From Schistocerca nitens (taxonomy: Eukaryota; Arthropoda; Insecta; Orthoptera; Acrididae), in the NCBI RefSeq assembly GCF_023898315.1, contig NC_064615.1:1189498759-1189562758 (forward strand): DNA of 64,000 bases. Direction: 5' to 3'. Of this stretch, positions 21,796-32,461 are shown piece by piece; position 1 is the first letter of the stretch; every line of letters begins with the position of its first letter. The notes below the pieces were generated by a model, which was given only the letters and a program-made list of their open reading frames with translations, did no database searches and had not been told where the DNA came from. The position numbers and the translations under genes were made by a program.

Positions 21796-23218
21796 TTCCT
21801 CGCCGCACCCCTACCCGCATCCGTGCACCTCCCAAGTACCCGATGGCATACAGCTTTACATAAATGGAACAGACAATGACATTTAAAAAATGTATACAAA
21901 ATTAAAACTAGAAATAGTCCTTTCTTTTCAGACACCTCCAATGGAGAATAACTGGAAGTAGAGCATCATTTCCTAAATAAAGATTCTATTTTGCTGCATC
22001 TGTTGGCACCTTTAGTAGGAAGCATGAAGTGATGTACTGCTACATGTAGTGAAGATACTAACTGCAGCAAGCTTCCAAATTAACACTGTGAATATTTTGT
22101 TTGAAAGCACCGACCGTTCAGAGTACAAAACTGTTAATAAAGGGGAAATGTTACTACCCAGAAATTTTCGTTCATAGGGTGAATGTAGGGAATTTCCACA
22201 TGTTGTGTAGGGACAAGGTTGAAAATGAGTTGGCAACATTGAGTAGCAGTGCAGAGCAGACGATGTTAATGTGTGGTTTTGTGTGTTGTAGCTCTCATAA
22301 ATACAGTGTCATACTGTGTAGCAGATCTGTAGTTCAGTACTTCCGACACTGCTGACACTGTGGACACACATCCAATTGGCGTATGAGACAATCTGGTCCA
22401 GTCCTCAATACTGGCTGCCTGCTTCAAACTTATTAAGGTAATAGCACCTAAAGTTGACAAGTTATGAGGATTTTTCCTACCTCCTAATATTATGGCCACA
22501 GTATTAAATATTTGTGGGTTCCAAAATTATTTTCTGAAACTACAGAATCTCAACTTTCACCTAAAATATCATGTTACGTTAAACTGATTGTGTACGGTTT
22601 TGTAAGTAGGAACTGAATCTTTGAATTGCACCTAAAATAGACACCCTAAAATGGATGTGCTCTTAAAGTTGACAAGTTTGGCACCTATAGTTGACATGAT
22701 TCCCACATCCCTAAAATTAGAAAAGGATGGAGAAGAACCTGTAGTGCTAGTCACATCAAACATTTTTTATTTAAGTTTAGCTGCAAAAATTTACAGTGGA
22801 AGTAACTCTCCTTAAGTACATTTAAATATGGTCCTTAATAATTAGTATTCCTTACTAAATTGTTCATTCTCTTTAAACAGGCCAGTAAAAGCAACTGAAA
22901 ACAGGCAAGGAGCTTGCTACTGAAAATTAATCATTACAAAGGAATGTCAGAAACAAATATATTAGACCTACTTTTCTTTTACATTAAGAAACTTTTTGAA
23001 AGCATATTTGATCCTTTCACCTGTCACTGACAGTTCAGGCATCTCTACAATATCAGTTCTTTGAGGGTATGAGTAAAAGTAATAACACTTTCATTAGCTA
23101 AAAACTCTGGGCATTGCACTAGCATCCAATTCCACACGTCTCCTCTGACCCTCACTGTCATCAAAATGACAGAAACAGATACTTCCAGCGTATGCAAAAT
23201 GATGACAATAACGTCCCT
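21796..23218. other. No recognisable feature
   Basis: Unassigned sequence. Around 22440-22700 short related phrases recur (CACCTAAAGTTGACAAG, CTTAAAGTTGACAAG, CACCTATAGTTGACATG), suggesting a degenerate short repeat. No coding evidence. Confidence 0.45.
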
Positions 23219-23235
23219 ACACACACACACACACA

Positions 23236-23317
<82 letters not shown>

Positions 23318-23333
23318 GAGAGAAAGAGAGACA
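23219..23333. repeat. Compound (CA)n-(GA)n microsatellite
   Basis: A (CA)n block is followed directly by (GA)n with small interruptions. It generates artificial Leu/Ser/Cys-Val ORFs on the minus strand. Confidence 0.95.
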
Positions 23334-23360
23334 AACAAACAAACAAAAATTAACATCCAG

Positions 23361-23530
23361 GACGAGATTTTCACTCTGCAGCGGAGTGTGCGCTGATATG
23401 AAACTTCCTGGCAGATTAAAACTGTGTGCTGGACCGAGACTCGAACTCGGGACATTTTCCTTTCACGGGAAAAAGTCCCGAGTTCGAGTCTCGGTCCGGC
23501 ACACAGTTTTAATCTGCCAGGAAGTTTCAA
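23361..23530. repeat. SINE-derived hairpin, 54-bp arms
   Basis: Two truncated copies of the SINE seen at 1-1010 are fused tail-out in opposite orientation. Arm 23400-23453 and arm 23475-23528 match at 53 of 54 positions around a 21-nt loop. Both arms contain the B box and the 3' GCCAGGAAGTTTC end. The remaining SINE body lies at 23361-23399. It could form a stable cruciform or hairpin transcript. Confidence 0.93.
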
Positions 23531-23559
23531 AAATTAAAATGACACAATAAAGTTTCACT

Positions 23560-24002
23560 CCAAAAATAAAATGAAGTTAACGGGACAACCATGGAAAATT
23601 TGGTGTTATGGACAGGGACAAGGTAAATATACAACAATAAACGAACACCACAACATTCCAAAGCAAAAAATAATTAAAAAAAATAATTTATAGCATTCCA
23701 CTAAACCAACAAACTACAGGAGTCAGACACTTCCCTTGGCTATATAGCTCAACGGCAGCTACTTATACCAAAAATCAACACCTACAACCCCAAAAAGGGG
23801 AATAGGAGATTTCCCTTGACCTATGTAGCTCAACTGTGAAACAAAACCCTAACAACTCAAAAACCCAAATACCCCATATTCACTATACTTCTTAAAACAC
23901 AACCGACCTACAACACACAAAACATCACAATTACTATAGTATAAAACCAAAACAAAGATAACTTACCAACAAAAGCCTGAGGCAATACCATCTCTTTTGG
24001 CC

Positions 24003-24043
<41 letters not shown>

Positions 24044-24530
24044 TATGTATCACATTTGTGGCAACAACTGTAGTAAGACCAAACAGTAGTAAGACCGAAC
24101 ATCTGCAGCAACTATATGACAGACATGATATCTTCACCCATCTCAGAACGTAATGACACACTCATGAACTTCACTGTCATATCTGTACCTAACAAAAAAG
24201 TGATTAAAAAAATTATACTTCTTTCCACACAACAAACATTAAACCTATCACACCTTACAAAAACGCCAAACACATAAACAGAAAAACTTTAATAACTCAC
24301 TGAAAACACTTCCACAACCCATTTTACCACACCAACTCAAAACCACATTAGTATGATGACAACCAAAATTCAAATGAATACAATACCACATGTTAAATTC
24401 AGTACATCCACATCCACCACCAGAGGGCACCATCAAATACAACACTACATCTACAAACAAAACCAACACAAAAACTCTGCGCCATAGTGATGTCACGCAC
24501 CACAATATCATTACATCGTGGATCAAAGCA
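23560..24530. other. A/C-rich, G-poor tract of unknown nature
   Basis: The plus strand is conspicuously rich in A and C and poor in G for almost 1 kb, outside the (CA)n at 24003-24040. Two imperfect direct phrases occur (TCCCTTGGCTATATAGCTCA near 23733 and TCCCTTGACCTATGTAGCTC near 23812). No coding potential and no family were recognised. Confidence 0.5.
24003..24040. repeat. (CA)n microsatellite
   Basis: Pure (CA) run of about 19 units. Confidence 0.95.
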
Positions 24531-25629
24531 GACGGGTGGAATCAGATGCTTCCATTGACATGTTAAAAGTGATGCTTGTATTTTAGTTTGGAATAACCAG
24601 TATTTTTCAGTATTTGTTTGCTCTTGGTTATAACAAGTGTTTCATATAAAAAATATAAATAAAAATAATAAAAAAAATTATTTGTAAAATTTGCATTGGT
24701 TTGAAACACCTGAGTTATTACAGAAAATGGGAAAAGTGATCAGTGCTATTTTAATAACAAATGCCGACAGAAATGAACAAGAAACAAATGGCATAAGAAT
24801 TGGAACAGCATTGCTGAGACAATAATGTCCCTGTTGTCATGTGTCGTGACTTATTATGGTACATATGTATGTGCAGTTTGTGTGATCTATACGGTAGTGT
24901 CTCACTGTCTTAGCTGGATATCCATTGTACTGCAGAATATAACCAACCCCAGTCTGAAGGTATTTTTATGTAGTGACATAACAATGACGTACAATGATTA
25001 ATTTATGTTAAAGGTTAAAGATTTGTCTGCCAATTCTATGAAATAATAACAGGAAGGAAATTATAGTAACAGCATAAATTAAAACTTAACAGTTCACTCA
25101 TATAATAAAATAAAAGTAGAAAGTAGCTGATCTACTGCCTATACCTACATAACATGCCTTTAACTGCTTGCAGTCCTTGAAAATAGACAAATTAACATGG
25201 AAAACAGAGTTCTTCAACCTCAGTATCCATCCTTTAGCACTGACTAAACGTAATGCCCAAATAATAATATGATATCCAATTACAACATGATTCTTAAGCA
25301 GAGTGTCAAAAAATTGAAATCAATAGGAGAATCCTGAGAAGTACTGAACAGTGGACAGACTAATTTACTTTTATTTGCCTATTTAATTTTTCAGTCTCTG
25401 TTCGATTTTTACATATATTACAGGAAATAACAGGAACAAAAAACCGAAAATTAGTTTTTTCGGAAACGAGTCATTTTGAGTTGTTTTAACAGTCTGGTTA
25501 AACTGGCATGGAATAAAAAAAGATCTAACTGAAAACCAGTAGATTCAGCAGTAACCGCCATCCCTTGCGTAAGGTGGCCCTACGAGGAAGTTAAGCAGTT
25601 TAGTCTCTCTAAATGTCTCACCGTAGGAT
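24531..25629. other. No recognisable feature
   Basis: AT-rich unassigned sequence with no ORF of note. Confidence 0.45.
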
Positions 25630-26184
25630 TCCACGTGGGAAAAATATATCTAAAAACAAAGATGATGTGACTTACCAAACGAAAGCATCAGCAGGTTCAT
25701 AGACACACAAACAAACACAAACACACACACAAAATTCAAGCCCTCGCAACCAACTGCCGCCCCACCAGGAAAGAGGGAAGGAGAGGGAAAGACGAAAGGA
25801 TGCGGGCTCTAAGGGAGAGGGCAAAGAGCCACCCCAATCCCGGGAGTGGAAAGACCCACCCTAGGGGGAAATAAGGACAGGTACACACTCGCACACACAC
25901 ACACATATCCATCCGTACATACACAGACACAAGCAGACATTTGTGAAGGCAACCTTTACAAATGCCTTTGGCTTTACAAATGTCTGCTTGTGTCTGTGTA
26001 TGTACGGATGGATATGTGTGTGTGTGTGCGAGTGTGTACCTGTCCTTATTTCCCCCTAGGGTGGGTCTTTCCACTCCCGGGATTGGGGTGGCTCCTTGCC
26101 CTCTCCCTTAGAGCCCGCATCCTTTCGTCTTTCCCTCTCCTTCCTCTTTCCTGGTGGGGCAACAGTTTGTTGCGAAAGCTTGAA
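25630..26184. repeat. Microsatellite-rich palindrome (PLE 3' arms)
   Basis: The left arm (about 25630-25945, minus orientation, starting CCACGTGGGAAAAATATATC) and the right arm (about 25975-26184, plus orientation) are inverted copies. They centre at about 25960, where CAAGCAGACATTTGTGAAGG meets its mirror. Each arm carries the CA/TG-rich run, the CCCCCTAGGGTGGGTCTTTC-like block and the GCGAAAGCTTGAAT-type block. The arms give apparent ORFs on both strands that translate to the same protein, a palindrome artefact. Confidence 0.88.
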
Positions 26185-26600
26185 TGAGATGGGAACTTGC
26201 TCTTCAATATATCCTCTCTTCCCGTTATCCACCAGGCCTCAATCTCCGCTAATTTCAAGTTGCCGCCACTCACACCTCACCTGTCATTCGACAACATCTA
26301 TGCCTCTGCACATCTGCCTCGACTGACATCTCTGCCCAAACTCTTTGTCTTTAAATATGTCTGCTTGTGTCTGTATATGTGTGGATGGATATGTGTGTGT
26401 GTGTGAGTGTATACCCGTCCTTTTTTCCCCCTAAGGTATGTCTTTCCGCTCCCGGGATTGGAATGACTCCTTACCCTCTCCCTTAAAACCCACATCCTTT
26501 CTTCTTTCCCTGTCCTTCCCTCATTTCTGACGAAGCAACCGTTGGTTGCGAAAGCTAGAATTTTGTGTGTATGTATGTGTCACATCATCTTTGTATATAT
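26185..26600 (+). repeat. PLE coding end and 3' UTR, plus strand
   Basis: It starts with a coding tail (GGGAACTTGCTCTTCAATAT..., translating like WELALQYILSSRYPPGLNLR with changes) and a TAA stop, then the 3' block ending GTTGCGAAAGCTAGAATTTT near 26565. The same order follows the GIY-YIG domain at 60 kb. Directly after it, near 26604, the next copy runs in the opposite direction. Confidence 0.75.
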
Positions 26601-26603
26601 ATA

Positions 26604-27725
26604 TACATCTAAAAACAAAGATGATGTGACTTACCAACATATTTGTTTGTGTGTCTATCGACCTGCCAGCACTTTCATTTGGTAAGTCACATCATCTTAA
26701 GATGATGTGACACTTACATACACACAAAATTCTAGCTTTCGCAACCAACGGTTGCTTCGTCAGAAATGAGGGAAGGACAGGGAAAGAAGAAAGGATGTGG
26801 GTTTTAAGGGAGAGGGTAAGGAGTCATTCCAATCCCGGGAGCGGAAAGACTTACCTTAGGGGGAAAAAAGGACAGGTATACACTCACACACACACACACA
26901 CATATCCATCCACACATACACAGACACAAGCTGCTTGTGTCTGTGAAGAGAAGAGAGAATATACTGAAGGGCAAGTTCCCGTCTCCGGACTTCTGACAGG
27001 TTGGTGTTAGTGGGAAGTATCCAGATAACCCAGACGGTGTAACACTGTGCTAAGATGTGCTGGCCGTGCACCAAGGCATGTTTAGCCACAGAGTGGTCCT
27101 CATTACCAACAAACACTGTCTGCCTGTGCCCATTCATGCAAACGGACAGTTTGTTGCTGGTCATTCCCACATAGAAAGCTTCACAGTGTAGGCAGGTCAG
27201 TTGGTAAATCACGTGGGTGCTTTCTGCCTTTGATCGTTTACACCTTCCGGGTTACAGGACTGGAGTAGGTTGTGGTGGGAGGGTGCATGGGACAGGTTTT
27301 ACACCGGGGCGGTTACAAGGGTAGGAGCCAGAGGGTAGGGAAGGTGGTTTGGGGATTTCATAGGGATGAACAAAGAGGTTACGAAGGTTAGGTGGACAGC
27401 GGAAAGACACTCTTGGTGGAGTGGGGAGGATTTCATGAAGGATGGATCTCATTTCAGGGCAGGATTTGAGGTTGTCGTATCCCTGCTGGAGAGCCACATT
27501 CAGAGTCTGATCCAGTCCCGGAAAGTATCCTGTCACAAGTGGGCCACTTTTGGGGTTCTTCTGTGGGAGGTTCTGGGTTTGAGGGGATGAGGAAGTGGCT
27601 CTGGTTATTTGCTTTTGTACCAGGTCGGGAGGGTAGTTGCGGTATGCGAAAGCTGTTTTTAGGTTGTTGGTGTAATGGTTAAGGGATCTGGACTGGAGCA
27701 GATTCGTTTGCTCCAGTCCGGAATT
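26604..27725 (-). pseudogene. Penelope-like element 3' half (GIY-YIG), minus strand
   Basis: Minus strand: a linker region after the RT (TGYFPGLDQTLNVALQQGYD, then CPPNLRNLFVHPYEIPKPPS, 27536-27252) is followed by a GIY-YIG nuclease (27212-26940). The nuclease has YQLTCLHCEAFYVGMTSNKL and VCMNGHR, with DHSVAKHALVHGQH downstream. The conserved Arg before the NGHR block is Cys in this copy (the 60-kb copy has Arg). After the stop the sequence runs into the microsatellite-rich 3' arm (26940-26604), which is tail-to-tail with the plus-strand arm ending at 26600. A 58-bp piece in the other orientation interrupts at 26641-26698. The RT itself is not present. Confidence 0.85.
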
Positions 27726-28119
27726 GTTTTAGAAACGATATAACTGACAAGCTGTCAGATAACTGTCATGTGTGTGAAATAAGAATGTTTTCATGTAATG
27801 TAAATATTATTATGTCAATTTTTTGTACATGTTTTCTTTTGTTTTGTAACTATTTTTTATTGAGATAGGAAGATTTCAATATGTCATTGAAAATTCAAAT
27901 TTAAATGTGTTAATTCTTACTCTGTCTTTTTGAATAATATGTTTTATTTGATGACCAGTGGCTCCAGGGTTTTCTACTGAAATGTTTTAGTGTATGAAAT
28001 GCTACATGTGTGAATGTAAAGTGAAATGATGTTGGTATATATGTAACACCTGTATGTAAATTTCTTTCCTTGGAATTATCCAGATTCATATTTAAAAATA
28101 TTCATCAGTATAATTCCAT
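27726..28119. other. Unassigned, possibly the 3' internal end of an LTR element
   Basis: AT-rich non-coding sequence that leads directly into a purine run and an LTR. By position it could be the 3' untranslated part of an upstream LTR-retrotransposon copy. No ORF supports this. Confidence 0.3.
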
Positions 28120-28137
28120 GGGGGAAGGGGGGGGGGG
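28120..28137 (+). other. Polypurine tract candidate
   Basis: A pure G/A run (GGGGGAAGGGGGGGGGGG-like) ends 3 bp before the LTR start at 28141. This is where a plus-strand priming site of an LTR retrotransposon would be, and implies that the LTR here acted as a 3' LTR for sequence to its left. Confidence 0.55.
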
Positions 28138-28140
28138 TGA

Positions 28141-29451
28141 TGTAACGAAGCAGGGTTGCCCACTGCTGTCCTGTTTTGGTTTTACATTCCTTCAGTAACT
28201 TAGTTAAGCAATGAACTTTTATTTTTTTTTTCATTTTCACTTCTCAGATTCCGACTACAGATTCTATGGCCTTCAGCCTCATAGTACAGAATTCAGAAAT
28301 AGTTTAAATGAAATCCTCCTAGTAAAATCTATTATTTCAGTACATTCTAATGTCTATTCTGAAAGTAATGAGCTAATTAGTTTTATTGGAAATGCATCCT
28401 ATTAAAAGTTATGAACAATGACGTATATTATGCAATACATATTAAGTAAAACTCGAGTGAGCTAATAGATCGAATTTAGCTATAAGACTGCATCCAAAAG
28501 AAAGCCTAAATTTTACTGATTCCAGCAAAGTGTTTAAATTAACCTAAAGTCTATTAGTTAAATAGATATTAAGACTTGAAATCTGTAGCCTGTATGACTT
28601 TCAGTGCCAATTGTGACCAAACTACTAAATAATTCCAAGATCTGTTTCGATACTTTTGCTACCTTTATTTTTCTACGTAAAATGACTCTAGTCTCAACTT
28701 TGTAAGTGCATTAATTAAGAATTAAGTAAATTTGAATATGTAAAAATTATTGTTCAAGAGGGCTGCCATGATTATAAGTCGGGAATTCCCACTGCGGATG
28801 CATAAGTTAATTTCGCGTATTTAAATTGATACAGCTCACTCATGTTATTTAAGTAATAAAACCCAAAAGTTAACTTCAAAACCAATTAGAAAGGATCATT
28901 TTAACCCTGGGAAATTATTAACTATAATATATAAACAGAAATAGTCAAATATTCAAGCACCCGTCTATATAAGGTCCGAGCTGGTGCAGTTCTCAGTTAG
29001 TTCTTGGTCAGATTCTCATGGAGCAAAAGTGCGGCAAGTCAGTTAATTTTTCCAGTAAGTACCAAAAACGGGTAATTGTGAACATTGTTAAAGAGTGGAA
29101 GTTTTTGACCTACCTAATGTGACGATTAAGTGTAAGAGGCCTGTTTCACATGAATATTGTGTGTGTGAGTGATAACAAATAAATCACACTGTGGTTGTCA
29201 TAAATGTTCAACAATGAATACGGTCTTGACTTTTGATTTTGGAAAACTTAATCTAGGATCCTGGTTTCTTAATTTCAGTGTGATTTAGGTGAGACGGACA
29301 CAGCTACCGGGAAGACAATATTGAATAAGCAAATCAAGGTAGGTCGGGAACACTGCGCACTATCTACTGTGTGAGGAAATGTTTCAATACATCCGGTTGT
29401 GACATGAACTTAAAGTGGCACTAATACAAGGATACAGCCTGGCACGTTACA
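28141..29451 (+). repeat. Long terminal repeat (~1.3 kb)
   Basis: It begins TGTAACG and ends CGTTACA, a perfect 7-bp inverted terminus. A TATA-type promoter (CTATATAAGG) sits near 28970, followed by a likely transcription start region, and an AATAAA-type signal occurs near 29180. Immediately after the end, TGGTGCCCCTTTGGC at 29454 is in the right place for a tRNA primer-binding site. The last 149 bp (29303-29451) are repeated at 30252-30399. Confidence 0.75.
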
Positions 29452-29888
29452 TGTGGTGCCCCTTTGGCTGAGGAAATCGAACTTACGAACCTTAAGATTA
29501 TATCTGGAAGACCGACTTCGACTGAGAGTGAAATCAGTGGCAACAACGGCAGAAGTGAGAATCGTGCACGTATAACTACATCCAACGCAGTTTAAAGATA
29601 GCCGCAACAGTAGCAGCCAACCAACGCGATGAGTTTGCAGCAGCGGCGCCCATGATGGAAGCAGCAGGCAATCCACGCAAGCCGGACATAGCTGACCAGG
29701 GTCAGTAACAGCAGGTGCCGAATACGAATGGGAGCAGCTTGGCAGATCGCGAGTTTGCAGCAACTGCAGCAGTAGCAGACCATGGACATCATAAACAAGT
29801 CATCGGCTGACGACCGACGGAGAAGACACACGGAACTTTAAGGTATCGTACGAGCAATATATATGTATATATTGTAACTTTCGTCAAA

Positions 29889-30323
29889 ATGGAAAGTGAG
29901 GAAAACAAAGCAGTAGAGACCGAGCGAGTAGAAAACATTAGTGACATTGCGAGTGGAATGAAAGGGAGTGACACTTTAGGGGGTAGAAAAGTTGAAGTAT
30001 TAGAATTCACAGACGACAGTGAGTATAGGTCAGAATTAAATTCGACCATAACTGACAGTGAAGTAAGTGGTATTCAGGACGAGGAAATCAAGGCTTTGTC
30101 CACTGCAATTAGAGTCAAAGTGGGAAGAGAGGGGAGTAATGTTGATGGAAAGGACTTCAGTGAGGAAACGAACACTGACAGTGGCGCTCAAAGGGCACAG
30201 GCTTTGTCAAATGAGAATAATTTACAAGATATGCTCATGCAAACCATGGGGGCTACCGGGAAGACAATATTGAATAAGCAATGCAAGGTAGGTCAGGAAC
30301 ACTGCGCGCTATCTACTGAGTGA
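29889..30323 (+). pseudogene. gag-like ORF, truncated into the 3' LTR
   Basis: ATG at 29889, about 440 bp downstream of the putative primer site. It encodes a very acidic, Ser/Glu-rich 144-residue product beginning MESEENKAVETERVENISD. I see no zinc knuckle or recognised gag fold. The last ~24 codons (from 30252) come from LTR sequence, since the frame runs straight into the partial 3' LTR. The rest of gag, pol and anything else has therefore been deleted. Calling it gag rests on position only. Confidence 0.45.
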
Positions 30324-30399
30324 GGAAATGTTTCACTACATCCAGTTGTGACGTGAACTTTAAGTGGCACTAATATAAGGAGTAGCCCGGCACATTACA
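30252..30399 (+). repeat. Partial 3' LTR
   Basis: A copy of the last ~149 bp of the LTR at 28141-29451 with about a dozen differences (start GCTACCGGGAAGACAATATT, end CATTACA against CGTTACA). The join to the gag-like region is at the shared GCTACCGGGA, pointing to an internal deletion. Right after it, LINE B coding sequence begins (minus strand). Confidence 0.88.
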
Positions 30400-31203
30400 A
30401 GTTGTGTTTCAAAGTAGCAAAAACTAAATCTGCTGTTGAGGAATTGTCACCCAACACCAAAGGTAGGGCGCTGGGAAGGTTAAAAGTCCGTTGCAGAGCG
30501 GCTAAAAGTGGGCATTCCAGCAAGATGTGGATGACAGTCATATGTGAGCCACAGTGACACCGAGGTGGGTCCATGCGATGGAGAAGGTAGCCACGTGTTA
30601 GTGACGTATGGCAATGTGGAGCCGGCACAGAACCACAGAGTTCCTGTGAGGGGCCTGCATAGAGGTCTTCCACACATTCATAGACTCTTTAAGGGCACAC
30701 AGTTTGTTGTGTGTACTGAGATTATGAAATTCCGTCTCCCAAATCTGAAAAACCTTGCAGCGCAATAATGACTGGAGGTCAGTTACAGGGGTGCCGATCT
30801 CTAGAAGCGGTTTCCGTGTAGCCTGTTTGGCCAGCCTGTCAGCAAGTTCATTTCCTGGGATTACGACGTGGCCTGGGGTCCACACAAACACCACAGAACA
30901 ACTGGACCATTCCATTGTATAGATGGACTCCTGGACGGTCGCTACCAAAGGATGGCAGGGGTAGCGCTGGTTGATAGCTTGTAGGCTGCTCGAGGAGTCA
31001 GTACAGAGAAGAAACAACTCGCCAGGGCACGAGCGGATGCGCTCAAGGGCAGGAGAAATAGCTGGCAGCTCTGCAGTGAAAACACTGAAACAATCTGACA
31101 AGGAGTGCTGTTCGATATGTCCTCCGTGAACATACACGAAGCCAACATGACCATCAGCCATCGAGCTGTCAGTGTAAACCACTTCACGATCCCGGTACAT
31201 GTC
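30400..31203 (-). pseudogene. LINE B, segment 3: RNase H and C-terminal Cys motif
   Basis: Minus strand: RNase H with VVYTDSSMADGHVGFVYVHG, a GELFLLCTDSSSSLQAINQ block and VVFVWTPGHVVIPGNELADR. The D, E (VFTAELPAIS), D and D positions expected of a ribonuclease H are visible. Downstream comes PRCHCGSHMTVIHILLECP, the Cys/His motif common at the ORF2 C-terminus of I/Jockey-group LINEs. The frame ends at the junction with the LTR fragment, so the true 3' end is missing. The apparent ORF start at 31350 lies in the inserted SINE, so its first ~50 codons are not LINE sequence. Confidence 0.85.
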
Positions 31204-31432
31204 TGCAGCTCGTGGTCTTGCGGTAGTATACTCGCTTCCTGCGCACGTGGTCCCGGGTTCGATTCCAGTCGGGGTCAGGGATTTTCTCTGCCTCAAGATG
31301 ACTGGGTGTTGTGTGTCTTTCATCATCTTTTCATTCTCATTCACTTGCAAGTCGCCATAGTGGCGTTAAAGAACTTGTGGAGTGGCGGCCGAACCGCCCC
31401 ATGAGGGGTCTCTCGGCCACCAATGCCATATG

Positions 31433-31475
<43 letters not shown>
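31204..31475 (+). mobile_element. tRNA-derived SINE with (ATT)n tail
   Basis: The tRNA-like head has an A-box region GTGGTCTTGCGGTAGTATAC and B box GGTTCGATTCC (31207-31275). The body includes CCATGAGGGGTCTCTCGGCC and the tail is about 13 ATT units. A 14-bp target duplication, TCCCGGTACATGTC (31190-31203) and TCCCAGTACATGTC (31476-31489), differs at one position. It interrupts the RNase H region of LINE B just upstream of the first catalytic Asp. Confidence 0.9.
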
Positions 31476-31476
<1 letters not shown>

Positions 31477-31489
31477 CCCAGTACATGTC

Positions 31490-32461
31490 AAGAATCAAGG
31501 GGAAGTGACAGCAGAGAGCTGCAGAGTTAACTGAGTCCTTAGGACCATGTGAAAGGTCCAGGCGAAGCTTTGGCCTAGGTGTACACCATGGAGGTGTACG
31601 TGAATGGACCTTGAGTACAGGTGGTAAAGGCGACGACTCCACTTCAGACAGAAGAGATCAGACGCGAACCACAATCTTGAGCCTTGACCTGGGCCTCCAA
31701 TGCAGGAGATGAACTGCTGTGGCTGGGAAAAGGAGATGGTAATTTGGATGCTCAAGAGAACTATGAATGTGTACAACACAACTGACGAGCAATTGTGCAC
31801 GCCTAAACTTCAATGGAAGGATGCTGGTCACTTGACTATTCCTAAAAGCTCCTGTTGCCAGTCAAATGCCACAGTGATGCACTGGGTCGAGTAAATGCAA
31901 TGCTGTGGGCACGGCTGAACCATAAACCAGACTCCCATACTCGAGACGGAATTGAACAAGGACTCTGTAGAACTGCAGCAGCGTAGAGTAATCTGCATCC
32001 CAGTCGGTATTGCTGAGGCAGCGATGAGAGTTAAGGTGCTGCCAGCACTTCCACTTCAGCTGACGAAGATGAGGAAGCCACATCAATCAGGCGTCGAAAA
32101 CCAGTCCTAAGGATTGATATGTCTCCATTATAGTGGGTGGATTGTCATTAGGCTAAAGTTACGGTTCCGGATGAACGGCACAATGCCGACATAAGTGCAT
32201 GACACACAACTTTGCAGCTGACAACTGCTGGAAGCCGTGGGCTAGAGCCCACGACTGCATCTTGTGGATGGCTCCCCGTAGGCGCTGCTTGGCAATGCCA
32301 GTACTGGAGGAGCAGTACGAAATTCAGAAGTCATCTGAATACAGAGAATGTGAGACCGTCGGTCTGACAGCTGCTGCTAGACCATTAATGGCCACTAAAA
32401 ATAGAGATACACTCGATACAGAGCCCTGCGGGACCCCATTCTCCTGGATGTGGGGGGAACT
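31490..32461 (-). pseudogene. LINE B, segment 2: C-terminal half of reverse transcriptase
   Basis: Minus strand: the block NGVPQGSVSSVSLFLVAING near 32440 and SHSLYSDDF (the YADD-equivalent, here YSDD) near 32370. After that come thumb and connection text such as LYAAAVLQSPCSIPSRVWES and PWCTPRPKLRLDLSHGPKDS leading to RNase H. Several frameshifts. It is continuous with 35484-39215 once the nested LINE A (32475-35470) is removed. Confidence 0.8.

Noticed and set aside
23045..23530. 161-codon minus-strand protein with Ser/Leu and Cys/Val runs
   Set aside because: It is a translation of the SINE hairpin plus the (GA)n and (CA)n microsatellite.
25736..26187. Two near-identical ~112-residue proteins on opposite strands
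   Set aside because: They are the two arms of one palindrome read in each direction; the composition comes from microsatellite sequence.
30598..31350. 250-codon RNase H protein with its own start
   Set aside because: The first ~50 codons are SINE sequence. The RNase H part belongs to the interrupted LINE B ORF2.
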